The notes beneath the pieces are model-generated. The model saw only the letters and a list, made by a program, of their open reading frames with translations, made no database searches and was not told the DNA's origin. Below are positions 1-5,967 of a stretch of DNA of 6,626 bases, piece after piece. Numbering within the stretch: position 1 is the first letter of the stretch; the number at the start of each line of letters is the position of its first letter. The stretch is from an uncultured Eubacteriales bacterium (GTDB lineage: Bacteria > Bacillota > Clostridia > Lachnospirales > Anaerotignaceae). Location of the stretch: positions 1-6,626 of the forward strand of contig URCD01000115.1 of assembly GCA_900546215.1 (NCBI GenBank), written 5' to 3'. The translations under genes and the position numbers were made by a program.

Positions 1-366
1 GAGGAAGAAGGACAAGGCATCTCTGATGAGGTTAAGGCTGAAATTAGAGGCATATTTAAGACTAAGACCAGAGATGAGTGGACAGAGGTATTTTCACACT
101 ATGACGCGTGCGTGCAGCCGGTTCTTAATCTTAAGGAGGCGCTTCTTGAGGACGAGCAGGTTAAGGACAGGGAAATGGTTGTTGATGTGGATCTTCCCCT
201 TCATGACGGAGTTAAGGTTAAACAGCTTGCCACATCAATTAAGCTCAGCGAGTGCCCCTGCGAGTATAAGTTTGCGGGCTATCCTGTAGGCTACCATACA
301 AAGGAAGTTATAGAGAAGCTTGGACTTAGCTATGAAGAGCTAGAGACAAAGGGCGTATTTAAATAA
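1..366 (+). CDS. CaiB/BaiF-family CoA-transferase, C-terminal fragment (5' end outside window)
   Basis: The reading frame is open from base 1 to the TAA at 364-366, giving the last 121 residues of a protein that begins outside the window. These residues look like the end of a class III (CaiB/BaiF) CoA-transferase. There is a TRDEW stretch, then a D-x-C-V-x-P-V-L-x-L-x-E-A segment with an acidic ED pair, then V-K-Q-L-A-T-S-I-K-L-S, and finally the typical tail G-Y-H-T-K-E-V-I-E-K-L-G-L-S-Y-E-E-L. Family members move CoA between carboxylic acids in the cytoplasm, and some relatives are acyl-CoA racemases. The catalytic Asp lies in the missing N-terminal part, so activity and substrate cannot be judged. 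A GTG at 112 could be taken as a start, but the upstream codons are equally family-like, so it is internal. A terminator follows at once, so this is the last gene of its transcript. Confidence 0.85.
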   Translation, partial: EEEGQGISDEVKAEIRGIFKTKTRDEWTEVFSHYDACVQPVLNLKEALLEDEQVKDREMVVDVDLPLHDGVKVKQLATSIKLSECPCEYKFAGYPVGYHTKEVIEKLGLSYEELETKGVFK

Positions 367-370
367 TAAA

Positions 371-397
371 AAAATCCGGCGGTAAGCCGGATTTTAT
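371..397 (+). terminator. Rho-independent terminator after the CoA-transferase
   Basis: A 10-bp perfect stem (371-380 with 386-395) encloses the 5-base loop GGTAA. It has a CCGGC/GCCGG core and runs into T-rich sequence. It starts four bases after the CoA-transferase stop and separates that transcript from the next gene. The A-rich left arm could let it work weakly on the other strand as well. Confidence 0.85.
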
Positions 398-425
398 TTA
401 CATTTTGGCTTTAATGATGTAAACT
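397..425 (+). promoter_or_regulatory. Candidate weak sigma-A promoter for the 448-1598 genes
   Basis: TTTACA (397-402) and TAAACT (420-425) lie 17 bases apart, directly after the terminator and upstream of the ribosome binding site of the broken gene. The -35 is good and the -10 is only a fair match to TATAAT. Position is the main argument, because the broken gene and tetR need a promoter here. Inference only. Confidence 0.35.
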
Positions 426-447
426 GACAGAGTAAAGGGGTGGTTAT

Positions 448-986
448 ATGGGCCGTTTGAATGAGTTTTTCAATGGCGGCAGGGAGGTGTTTATGACCTT
501 CGATGAGAATAAGTACTTCACCGTTGCCAGTATACTGAACAGCTCTGACAAGCTGGCCGGTGGCTTTGCGGTTTATTGAATGCACAAAGGACGAAAAGGG
601 ATATGAGAGGAATTTTTGATGACAAGTACATCGTAGATGTAAATAATACAAATATGGCTGGAGACTGCCTAGTACTCTCTGTTACATTCAGCGGAAGGGA
701 TTATCCTGATTTTATAAACCATTTAGACAGTAAGTTTTTAAAAAAGCAGGCTATTTATTATCAGGATGATAATTTAAAGGGTCAATTTATAATAAAGAGT
801 TCAAGCTTTTCAGGAGAGCCACTTGATGATGAGGTACGAGATATGCTGAACCTAGAAGCCCAAAGGAACGGGCACATTCATTTTCATGAAAGAAGAGATT
901 TCTGGAACTATATATTCGAGGGCAGCATGACTTTAAAAATTACAGAAGACCAAACAACTCAAAAATGCGTTGAACGGACGGAATAA
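448..986 (+). pseudogene. Small gene of unknown function, broken by two apparent +1 frameshifts
   Basis: A good start (ATG at 448, AAAGGGG seven bases upstream) opens a frame that stops at 577-579 after 43 codons. Two further frames continue protein-like sequence. Dropping one base in the GGCCGGTGG run (for example 559) moves into the frame read at 560-616, which gives V-A-L-R-F-I-E-C-T-K-D-E-K-G-Y-E-R-N-F before a TGA. Dropping one T from the TTTTT run (613-617) moves into the frame of 618-983, with stop TAA at 984-986. The repaired protein is about 178 residues, soluble and acidic, with no signal peptide or membrane segment. I do not recognise the family. Later residues of note are H-I-H-F-H-E-R-R-D-F-W-N-Y. 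The second half is visibly more AT-rich than its neighbours. Both lesions lie in short same-base runs, so sequencing or assembly error is as possible as decay. It probably shares a transcript with the regulator 21 bases downstream. Confidence 0.6.
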
Positions 987-1007
987 CAAAGATATATGGG
1001 GTGCGCT

Positions 1008-1598
1008 ATGGCAAAGAAAAACTCAAGAAATACAAAGGGCAGGATTATTTCGGCGGCGTGGGAGCTGTTTTATGAACAGGGCTACGACGATACCACCGTG
1101 GAGGAAATAATAGAAAAATCACAGACGTCAAAGGGGTCTTTTTACCATTATTTCGAGGGCAAGGATGCCCTTTTAAGCTCGCTGTCCATATTATTCGACG
1201 AGAAATATCAGGAGCTTATGGCAGGAATAGATAAAGAGATGGACAGCTTTGACAAGCTGATGTATTTGAACAGGGAGCTGTTTAAAATGGTGGAAAACAG
1301 CATATCGCTGGACCTTCTTGCAAGGCTTTATTCCTCGCAGCTCGTAACAAAGGGAGAAAAGCACCTTCTTGACCATAACCGTGTTTATTTTAAGGTTTTA
1401 AGGCAGATTGTCATTGAGGGGCAGCAGAGGGGACAGATAACAGATGAGGTATCCGTTAACGAAATTGTAAGGACATACGCCATGTGTGAAAGGGCCTTTT
1501 TATATGACTGGTGCATATGCAACGGCGATTATTCGCTTTTGCAGCACTCAAAACAGATGCTTCCCATGCTTTTTGGATGCTTCAGAACAAAAAAATAG
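1008..1598 (+). CDS. TetR/AcrR-family transcriptional regulator
   Basis: This 196-residue one-component repressor has the usual family length. The N-terminal DNA-binding domain covers about residues 8-55: a helix with I-I-S-A-A-W-E-L-F-Y-E-Q-G-Y, then the helix-turn-helix T-T-V-E-E-I-I-E-K-S-Q-T-S-K-G-S-F-Y-H-Y-F, closed by G-K-D-A-L-L. The rest is the poorly conserved helical ligand and dimer domain, so the inducer cannot be read from sequence. I chose ATG 1008 because GGGG at 998-1001 sits six bases upstream. The in-frame ATG at 996 overlaps that site and would add only M-G-C-A. The gene follows the broken gene closely and lies next to the putP regulatory region, so control of the symporter, of itself or of the upstream gene is plausible. 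Regulators of this family usually act locally, but the target here is inferred. Confidence 0.93.
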   Translation: MAKKNSRNTKGRIISAAWELFYEQGYDDTTVEEIIEKSQTSKGSFYHYFEGKDALLSSLSILFDEKYQELMAGIDKEMDSFDKLMYLNRELFKMVENSISLDLLARLYSSQLVTKGEKHLLDHNRVYFKVLRQIVIEGQQRGQITDEVSVNEIVRTYAMCERAFLYDWCICNGDYSLLQHSKQMLPMLFGCFRTKK

Positions 1599-1610
1599 GA
1601 GTTTATAAAT

Positions 1611-1680
1611 ATTATTTTAAAAGTTATTAGAATTATTTTAAAAATAGTCCAGTGATATTTTGCCTTAAAATCAGTGATAT
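1611..1680. repeat. Helically spaced direct repeats upstream of putP
   Basis: ATTATTTTAAAA occurs at 1611-1622 and again at 1632-1643, a 21-base step. CAGTGATAT occurs at 1650-1658 and 1672-1680, a 22-base step. Both steps are close to two turns of B-DNA, so copies face the same side of the helix. The block lies between tetR and the putP promoter and is very AT-rich, which suits an upstream activator or repressor array, an UP-element or a bend. No specific protein can be named. Confidence 0.5.
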
Positions 1681-1702
1681 ATAAAACAATTGCTTGAAAA
1701 AG

Positions 1703-1720
1703 TATAGAATAAAGTCTATA
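1703..1720. promoter_or_regulatory. Palindromic candidate operator TATAGA-N6-TCTATA
   Basis: This is a perfect 6-bp inverted repeat with a 6-base centre (ATAAAG), ending 12 bases before the proposed -35 of putP. Size and symmetry suit a dimeric regulator such as the adjacent TetR protein. AT-rich palindromes of this size also arise by chance, so the assignment is tentative. A further CGTTCT direct repeat lies at 1724-1729 and 1736-1741. Confidence 0.35.
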
Positions 1721-1732
1721 TTGCGTTCTGTA

Positions 1733-1761
1733 TTCCGTTCTAATCGGATTTATGATATACT
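1733..1761 (+). promoter_or_regulatory. Candidate extended -10 promoter of putP
   Basis: TATACT at 1756-1761 is preceded by TG plus one base (1753-1755), an extended -10 element. A poor -35 (TTCCGT, 1733-1738) sits at the right 17-base distance. Initiation would fall near 1768 and leave a leader of about 117 bases before the symporter start. A weaker alternative uses TTGCTT (1690-1695) with TCTATA (1715-1720) at an overlong 19-base spacing. Confidence 0.5.
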
Positions 1762-1775
1762 GTATTGGCGAAGAA

Positions 1776-1856
1776 GCGGAGACAAGGCACGGAAAATAGG
1801 AATTTTGTCTGTTCGCAGATGTAAGTTCCTATTTTTTATGCTTTGGGGCGCTCCGC
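1776..1856 (+). ncRNA. Structured 5' leader of putP with possible attenuator; class unknown
   Basis: Several complementary segments lie between the proposed start of transcription and the symporter. GCGGAG (1776-1781) pairs with CTCCGC (1851-1856) and would close the whole element. AAAATAGGAA (1793-1802) pairs with TTCCTATTTT (1826-1835), followed by two more T, which looks like an AU-rich terminator. Inside its loop TCTG-TTCG-CAGA (1808-1819) forms a small UUCG-capped hairpin. An alternative pairing, AGACAA (1780-1785) with TTGTCT (1805-1810), is incompatible with the terminator-like stem and with GCGGAG/CTCCGC. Mutually exclusive folds before a transporter suggest attenuation. I do not recognise it as a known riboswitch class, and no covariation can be tested from one sequence. 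Confidence 0.4.
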
Positions 1857-1884
1857 ACAGATTAAATGTAAAGGGGTAGTTAAA

Positions 1885-3420
1885 ATGGGAACATCTCAAA
1901 TCTGCATTATGATTTCCATCTGTGTGTACCTTGCGGGCATGCTTGTGGTGGGCTTCATATGCTCAAAAAAGAACAACACTGCGGATGACTTTTATCTCGG
2001 CGGCAGAAAGCTCGGCCCTATTGTAACGGCTATGAGCGCGGAGGCGTCAGATATGAGCAGCTGGCTTTTAATGGGTCTTCCAGGCGTAGCGTATCTTTCA
2101 GGTATCTGCGATGCGGGCTGGACAGCAATCGGCCTTGCGCTCGGTACATACGTAAACTGGCTTATAGTGGCCAAACGTATAAGAAGGTATTCACATATTT
2201 CAAATAACGCAATTACAATTCCGGACTTTTTCTCAAACAGGTACCGTGACAGCAGCAATATTATTATGATAATATCTGCGCTTGTAATATTGATTTTCTT
2301 TGTGCCTTACACTGCGTCCGGCTTCGCCGCATGCGGAAAGCTTTTTTCAAGCCTTTTCGGCGTAAATTACCTTACGGCTATGATAATAAGCGCGGTAATA
2401 ATCGTAGGCTATACAGCGCTGGGCGGATTTTTGGCTGCCAGCACGACGGACCTTATTCAAAGTATTGTAATGACCATAGCGCTTATTATTGTACTTGTTT
2501 TTGGAATCAGTGTTGCGGGCGGCTTCGATGCGGTTATTGACAACGCTAAAAACCTTCCGGGATATTTTTCAATGAATGCTATGTATGACGTTGCCTCAGG
2601 CACAGCTAAGGAGTACGGCTTTATTACAAAGCTTTCAACACTTGCGTGGGGACTTGGATATTTTGGTATGCCCCATATCCTTTTGAGATTTATGGCAATA
2701 GAGGACCACAAAAAGCTTGCTCTTTCAAGAAGGATAGCTACGGTTTGGGTTGTAATTTCACTGGCAATCGCTATATTTATCGGCGTTGTTGGTCTTGCTA
2801 TGTCTAATGCAGGCGCAGTTGAGACCCTTGAAGGCTCGGCTTCAGAGACAATAATAGTAAGGATTTCCGCTCTTTTAAGCAGTAAGGGTGTAGTTCCGGC
2901 CCTTGTGGCAGGCGTAATACTTGCAGGTATACTGGCTTCAACTATGTCTACGGCAGATTCCCAGCTTATAGCGGCTTCATCGGCGGTATCAAAGAACCTC
3001 TTTGGAGTGCTGAAGATAAATTCGGACGCTAAATCAACAATGAAAACAGCAAGGGCAACACTTCTTATAATCGCCGTAATCGCAGCTTTTATAGCAAGAA
3101 ACCCTGACAGCTCGGTATTTGGAATAGTATCGTTTGCGTGGGCAGGCTTCGGCGCGGCCTTTGGTCCGGTTGTGCTTTTCGCTCTGTTTTGGAGACGCTC
3201 AAACAGATACGGCGCTATAGCCGGAATGCTTTCAGGCGGAGCTATGGTATTTATATGGAAGTACCTTATTAAGCCTATGGGCGGACTTTGGGGCATTTAT
3301 GAGCTTCTTCCCGCTTTCATAGTATCAAGCCTTGCTATAGTAATAGTAAGCCTTCTGACAAAGGCTCCTTCAAAGGAAATAACAGACGAATTTGACATGG
3401 TTAAGAATTTAAAGGACTAA
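1885..3420 (+). CDS. putP: Sodium/solute symporter, PutP type (probable Na+/proline symporter)
   Basis: This 511-residue polytopic membrane protein of the SSS family is close in length to E. coli PutP (about 502) and has roughly 13 hydrophobic segments. It would import proline or a related solute using the sodium gradient. The PutP hallmarks are in order: F-Y-L-G-G-R-x-L-G-P, then A-M-S-A-E-A-S-D-M-S-S-W-L-L-M-G-L-P-G, in which D56 lines up with the sodium-related Asp55 of E. coli PutP. N-A-I-T-I-P-D-F-F follows, then G-G-F-L-A-A-S-T-T-D, and A-S-T-M-S-T-A-D-S-Q-L, in which S355 and T356 correspond to the second sodium-site Ser/Thr pair. ATG 1885 is chosen because AAAGGGG ends eight bases upstream. 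A TTG start 42 bases earlier would add a non-family extension within the leader. Substrate is inferred from family likeness; no proline catabolic gene is visible. It has its own promoter and leader and ends at a bidirectional terminator. Confidence 0.92.
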   Translation: MGTSQICIMISICVYLAGMLVVGFICSKKNNTADDFYLGGRKLGPIVTAMSAEASDMSSWLLMGLPGVAYLSGICDAGWTAIGLALGTYVNWLIVAKRIRRYSHISNNAITIPDFFSNRYRDSSNIIMIISALVILIFFVPYTASGFAACGKLFSSLFGVNYLTAMIISAVIIVGYTALGGFLAASTTDLIQSIVMTIALIIVLVFGISVAGGFDAVIDNAKNLPGYFSMNAMYDVASGTAKEYGFITKLSTLAWGLGYFGMPHILLRFMAIEDHKKLALSRRIATVWVVISLAIAIFIGVVGLAMSNAGAVETLEGSASETIIVRISALLSSKGVVPALVAGVILAGILASTMSTADSQLIAASSAVSKNLFGVLKINSDAKSTMKTARATLLIIAVIAAFIARNPDSSVFGIVSFAWAGFGAAFGPVVLFALFWRRSNRYGAIAGMLSGGAMVFIWKYLIKPMGGLWGIYELLPAFIVSSLAIVIVSLLTKAPSKEITDEFDMVKNLKD

Positions 3421-3423
3421 TAT

Positions 3424-3455
3424 AAAGGGGCGTGACACTGTCACGCCCTTTTTTT
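3424..3455. terminator. Bidirectional terminator between convergent putP and lplA
   Basis: A 9-bp GC-rich perfect stem (GGGCGTGAC 3428-3436 with GTCACGCCC 3440-3448) has a 3-base loop. It is extended by one G-T pair and by A-T pairs (AAA 3424-3426), and a run of seven T follows at 3449-3455. It begins three bases after the putP stop. The lplA stop codon (TAA on the minus strand, 3456-3454) lies within the T tract. The A-rich left flank gives a short T run on the minus strand, so it can serve both genes. Confidence 0.9.
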
Positions 3456-4449
3456 AATTAAATATGCACTCAACCAGCTCGTCTGCCGTAATGTCCCCAA
3501 GTATATCCTTCAGGGGAAGGGGAAGGACGGCTTTTTTTATCTCTTCAGGTGAAAAGACAGTGCCTGCCAGAGAGCTTTCCAGCCCGTCTATATCAGCCGT
3601 GGACATAAAGTCGCCGAATATGCGGCATTCGGTAATAATGCCGTTTTCAACCCTCAGGCATACCTCTATGAAGCCGCCGTCAAACTTAGCCGAGGTTTTA
3701 ATACCCATAGGCTGTACGGTGCGGAATGTCCACTGGGGGTCCTCATATTTTTCCCTTGCGAGCTTTTTTGCCGCCTCAATATCGGCCGCTGTAAGCTCAT
3801 AGCTATTAAAATCAGTATCTTTTGAGAAGGAGCGGACCAGCGCCTGCCAGAAATCCTCTATCGCTGTTCCCTCCGGCAGATAATCCGCTATGTTTCCGAC
3901 ACGGCTTTCAACGGATTTTGTGCTTTTGGATATGAATTTCTCAGGCCTTACATTTAGGGCGCCTGCTATCCTTCCTATATCCGATTTGAAAAGCAGTGTT
4001 CCGTGGTGCAGTATTCTGTTTTTATAAATACGCTGGGCGTTGCCGGATATTTTTCTTCCGTCTATTGTTATGTCGTTCCTTCCGTTGGCCTCGGCCTTGA
4101 TTCCAATGTCTGACAAAGCCTTGATTACAGGGACCGTAAAGTCGTTTATAGTAAAGCCGTCGGTCTCGTTCATTTCAGTTATAAAGGAAAAATTCAGATT
4201 GCCCAAATCGTGATATACAGCGCCTCCCCCGGTTGTCCTTCTGACTACGGAAATATTGTTTTTCCCGACAAATCCGGCGTTTATTTCCTCATAGGCGTTT
4301 TGATTGTTACCAATTATCACTGCGTTATCATTTTGCCAAAGTATAAGAAAGCTGTCATTTATTTTATTCGTTAAAATATATTCCTCCAGCGCAAGATTGT
4401 AATATGGGTTTGTGCATTTGTTCTCGATGTAGTGAAGCTTTTTATACAT
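3454..4449 (-). CDS. lplA: Lipoate-protein ligase A
   Basis: This 331-residue cytoplasmic enzyme is close to E. coli LplA (338). It activates free lipoate with ATP to lipoyl-AMP and joins it to the lysine of lipoyl domains. Motifs visible in order are N-P-Y-Y-N-L-A-L-E-E-Y (about 14-24), the binding loop R-R-T-T-G-G-G-A-V-Y-H-D-L-G-N (70-84), the K-I-S-G-N-A-Q-R motif with K133 at the catalytic lysine position, and H-H-G-T-L-L (148-153). The C-terminal accessory domain fills about residues 250-331, so this is a full two-domain ligase. I chose ATG at 4449 because GAGGAG lies at 4466-4461. The in-frame GTG at 4461 overlaps that site and would add four residues. It is transcribed away from the cupin/OsmC/lipoyl-E3 cluster from a shared control region. 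The partial gene at the right edge encodes an obvious target domain. Confidence 0.95.
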   Translation of the reverse strand: MYKKLHYIENKCTNPYYNLALEEYILTNKINDSFLILWQNDNAVIIGNNQNAYEEINAGFVGKNNISVVRRTTGGGAVYHDLGNLNFSFITEMNETDGFTINDFTVPVIKALSDIGIKAEANGRNDITIDGRKISGNAQRIYKNRILHHGTLLFKSDIGRIAGALNVRPEKFISKSTKSVESRVGNIADYLPEGTAIEDFWQALVRSFSKDTDFNSYELTAADIEAAKKLAREKYEDPQWTFRTVQPMGIKTSAKFDGGFIEVCLRVENGIITECRIFGDFMSTADIDGLESSLAGTVFSPEEIKKAVLPLPLKDILGDITADELVECIFN

Positions 4450-4480
4450 TTTGTCTAACACTCCTCGTATAATTTATTAA

Positions 4481-4509
4481 AAAGTGACATATAGTTAAGC
4501 AATTGTCAA
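4481..4509 (-). promoter_or_regulatory. Possible minus-strand promoter elements for lplA
   Basis: On the minus strand TTGACA (4509-4504) is a perfect -35 hexamer but no good -10 follows at 16-18 bases. TTGCTT (4502-4497) with TAATAA 17 bases further is the best-spaced pair but has a weak -10. Minus-strand elements must lie here given the gene layout; the exact choice is uncertain. Confidence 0.3.
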
Positions 4510-4554
4510 AAATAAAATGGTTAAAAACCTGACAATATTAATATAGTTAAACAA
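4489..4554. repeat. Phased direct repeat plus inverted repeat in the lplA/cupin control region
   Basis: ATATAGTTAAGCAA (4489-4502) recurs as ATATAGTTAAACAA (4541-4554), 13 of 14 bases alike and exactly 52 bases apart, close to five helical turns. Between them lies the perfect inverted repeat ATTGTCA (4502-4508) and TGACAAT (4530-4536). The layout suits cooperative binding with looping between divergent promoters. The ten bases ACAATTGCTT (minus strand 4506-4497) also occur before putP at 1686-1695. The regulator is unknown. Confidence 0.45.
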
Positions 4555-4564
4555 ATATCTTTTA

Positions 4565-4593
4565 TTGACCGCTAAATACTGATATGATATGAT
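4565..4593 (+). promoter_or_regulatory. Sigma-A promoter of the cupin-OsmC-cupin cluster
   Basis: TTGACC (4565-4570) and TATGAT (4588-4593) are separated by exactly 17 bases, each one mismatch from consensus. Initiation would be near 4600, leaving about 65 bases before the first cupin. The inverted repeat TGATAT (4580-4585)/ATATCA (4595-4600) overlaps the -10 and start site and could be a repressor site. Confidence 0.75.
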
Positions 4594-4664
4594 TATATCA
4601 CATAGGGTTCTGCAATGTAAAATCAAATATGCGGAACAAATACATGCCATAAGGAGAGAATGTA

Positions 4665-5048
4665 ATGAGCGAATTTGTAGGAAAAATTAAAGAGCTTCCC
4701 GAAGCACTGGGGAATTTTATGCCTAATTCATCTAAGAAGGTTATTTTCGGACCGACGCATTTCTGGCCTGATTATGTTTTAAGATGCTTTGACCTGGAGC
4801 CGCTTGCCGGCTCGCATGAACCCCATACCCATGAATGGTGTCACTGGATGGTGGTATTCGAGGGCAAGGGCGTATTCGCCGTAGACGGCGTGGAGTATCC
4901 TGTTGAAAGAGGTATGTGGTGCCATATTCCAAGCAATGTACCCCATAATTTCTATAACTCATCTGACAGCGAGCACCTTGTATTCCTTTGCATTGTACCT
5001 CCCGAAGGGGACGTTAACCCGACACTTGCAGGCTCTAAGGGCTGCTGA
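4665..5048 (+). CDS. Small single-domain cupin (copy 1)
   Basis: This 127-residue soluble protein is one cupin barrel. Metal-binding motif 1 reads P-H-T-H-E-W-C-H, with likely ligands H54, H56 and H60, although classic cupins have Glu at the third site. Motif 2 reads R-G-M-W-C-H-I-P-S-N-V-P-H-N-F-Y-N, with H94 as fourth ligand. These residues fit binding of Fe, Mn or a similar metal. Cysteines at 41, 59, 86, 109 and the very C-terminus (127) are many for such a small protein. Residues 41, 109 and the terminal Cys recur in copy 2. The start is secure: AAGGAG lies eight bases before ATG 4665. It is the first gene after a strong promoter and is followed 24 bases later by osmC. Cupin activities range widely (dioxygenases, isomerases, binding proteins), so no reaction is assigned. 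The C-Y-S-rich conservation beside thiol and lipoyl proteins hints at redox or thiol chemistry. Confidence 0.87.
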   Translation: MSEFVGKIKELPEALGNFMPNSSKKVIFGPTHFWPDYVLRCFDLEPLAGSHEPHTHEWCHWMVVFEGKGVFAVDGVEYPVERGMWCHIPSNVPHNFYNSSDSEHLVFLCIVPPEGDVNPTLAGSKGC

Positions 5049-5072
5049 TATAAATAAAAGGAGATTGATAAA

Positions 5073-5516
5073 ATGTACGAGAAAACCTATAAAGTAACGG
5101 CTAAAAAAGTAGGCGACGTTGAAGTAGACATCGACGCGAGAGGACATAAAATTAAGGCTGACGAGCCTGTGGCACAGGGCGGCACGGATAAGGGTATGAA
5201 CCCCGTTGAAATGCTCCTTAGCAGTATCGCTGCATGCCAGACAATTACAACATCCGTTTACGCAGAGTCAATGGGAATTAAAATTGACGAAATGTCAGTA
5301 GAGGTAGAGGGCGACATGGATTCGGCAGGCTTCATGGGCTACGCGAAATTCAGACCCGGCTTCACTAACATCAGGTCTCACATTAAAATTAAATCAGAGG
5401 CTGACCCCGCAATGGTACAGCAGCTTATTGACCTTGTCGAGATAAGATGCCCTGTTGAGGATTCAGTTAAGAACGGCGTAGAAATGTCAAAACCAGTAAT
5501 TGATGTAGAGAAATAA
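5073..5516 (+). CDS. OsmC/Ohr-superfamily thiol protein (OsmC-related, COG1765-like)
   Basis: This 147-residue cytoplasmic protein has the usual OsmC size. Family marks are the G-G-T-D-K-G-M-N-P-V-E-M-L-L-S-S-I-A-A-C segment ending in C55, and R-C-P-V-E-D-S-V with C126. These are the two conserved cysteines that in Ohr and OsmC proteins reduce organic or other hydroperoxides and cycle through a disulfide. Dihydrolipoyl groups on proteins are the established reductant for Ohr and OsmC, which makes the lipoyl-E3 gene downstream and lplA upstream notable. The NPVE pattern resembles the less-studied OsmC-related (YhfA-like) branch rather than classical Ohr, so peroxidase activity is likely but not certain. 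AAAGGAG lies nine bases before ATG 5073. Spacing of 24 bases before and 16 after places it in one operon with both cupins. Confidence 0.88.
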   Translation: MYEKTYKVTAKKVGDVEVDIDARGHKIKADEPVAQGGTDKGMNPVEMLLSSIAACQTITTSVYAESMGIKIDEMSVEVEGDMDSAGFMGYAKFRPGFTNIRSHIKIKSEADPAMVQQLIDLVEIRCPVEDSVKNGVEMSKPVIDVEK

Positions 5517-5532
5517 GAAAGGGAGAATACAT

Positions 5533-5913
5533 ATGAGCGAATACGTAGGAAAAATTAAGGACTTGCCCGAGGCACCCGGAAACTTTATTGAAAACGCTTC
5601 TAAAAAGGTTATTTTTGGACCAACACGCTTCTGGCCCGACTATGTTTTAAGATGCTTTGACCTTAAACCTGGGGCAGGCGAGAAGGAACCCCATACACAT
5701 CCTTGGTCTCACTGGGTTGTAATTTATGACGGAGAAGGCGTTTTCTCAATTGAGGGCGTTGAGTATCCGGTAAAAAGAGGCGATTGGCTCCACGTACCCG
5801 GAGGCATTCCTCACTACAACTATAATTCATCAGAAACGGAAAACTTTTGCTTCCTTTGCATCGTTCCTCCTGAAGGCGATGTAAGCCCGCTTCTTAACGG
5901 CAAAGGCTGCTAA
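5533..5913 (+). CDS. Small single-domain cupin (copy 2, paralog of copy 1)
   Basis: This 126-residue cupin aligns with the protein at 4665-5048 along nearly its full length with one single-residue gap; a hand count gives about 88 of 126 identical positions (about 70%). It keeps the metal ligands H54, H56, H60 and H94, the F-W-P-D-Y-V-L-R-C-F-D-L block and the end F-L-C-I-V-P-P-E-G-D-V followed by K-G-C at the C-terminus. Differences cluster around the pocket: copy 1 C59, C86 and S90-N91 become S59, L86 and G90-G91, and C106 is new, next to C109. Motif 2 here is the more standard P-G-G-I-P-H. This suggests duplication followed by functional divergence rather than a recent copy. GGGAG lies seven bases before ATG 5533. 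It is the last gene before an imperfect terminator hairpin. Confidence 0.87.
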   Translation: MSEYVGKIKDLPEAPGNFIENASKKVIFGPTRFWPDYVLRCFDLKPGAGEKEPHTHPWSHWVVIYDGEGVFSIEGVEYPVKRGDWLHVPGGIPHYNYNSSETENFCFLCIVPPEGDVSPLLNGKGC

Positions 5914-5940
5914 GTGATTTTGTGAACAAGTAACTGATAT

Positions 5941-5967
5941 GGGCGGTCTTTGACCGCCCTATGTTTT
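5941..5967 (+). terminator. Hairpin after cupin 2 with imperfect T tract
   Basis: An 8-bp perfect GC-rich stem (GGGCGGTC 5941-5948, GACCGCCC 5952-5959) has a TTT loop. The tail is TATGTTTT rather than a pure T run, so termination is probably partial. It lies 27 bases after the cupin 2 stop and 31 bases before the next start codon. No convincing new promoter is visible in the gap, so read-through into the lipoyl-E3 gene at reduced level is plausible. Confidence 0.65.

Noticed and set aside
431..450. Near-identical translation start regions at 431-450 and 1868-1887 (GTAAAGGGGT, then G or A, then GTTA)
   Set aside because: Fourteen of fifteen bases match, but most of it is the Shine-Dalgarno core, and no longer repeat extends either way, so chance is adequate.
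394..651. Minus-strand open frame across the broken gene
   Set aside because: It starts inside the broken gene and ends in the terminator of the CoA-transferase, with no ribosome binding site; plus-strand segments look more protein-like.
576..986. Treating 576-986 as an independent 136-residue gene from a TTG start
   Set aside because: No ribosome binding site fits that TTG, and its first residues are less protein-like than the alternative frame; the two-lesion gene explains 448-986 better.
2457..3296. Long open frame on the minus strand (about 279 codons) opposite putP
   Set aside because: It lies wholly inside the convincing symporter gene, has no ribosome binding site or family likeness, and reflects codon bias of the plus-strand gene.
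5073..5516. Calling the OsmC-family gene ohr
   Set aside because: The segment before C55 (N-P-V-E-M-L-L) resembles the OsmC-related branch more than classical Ohr, so a general superfamily name is safer.
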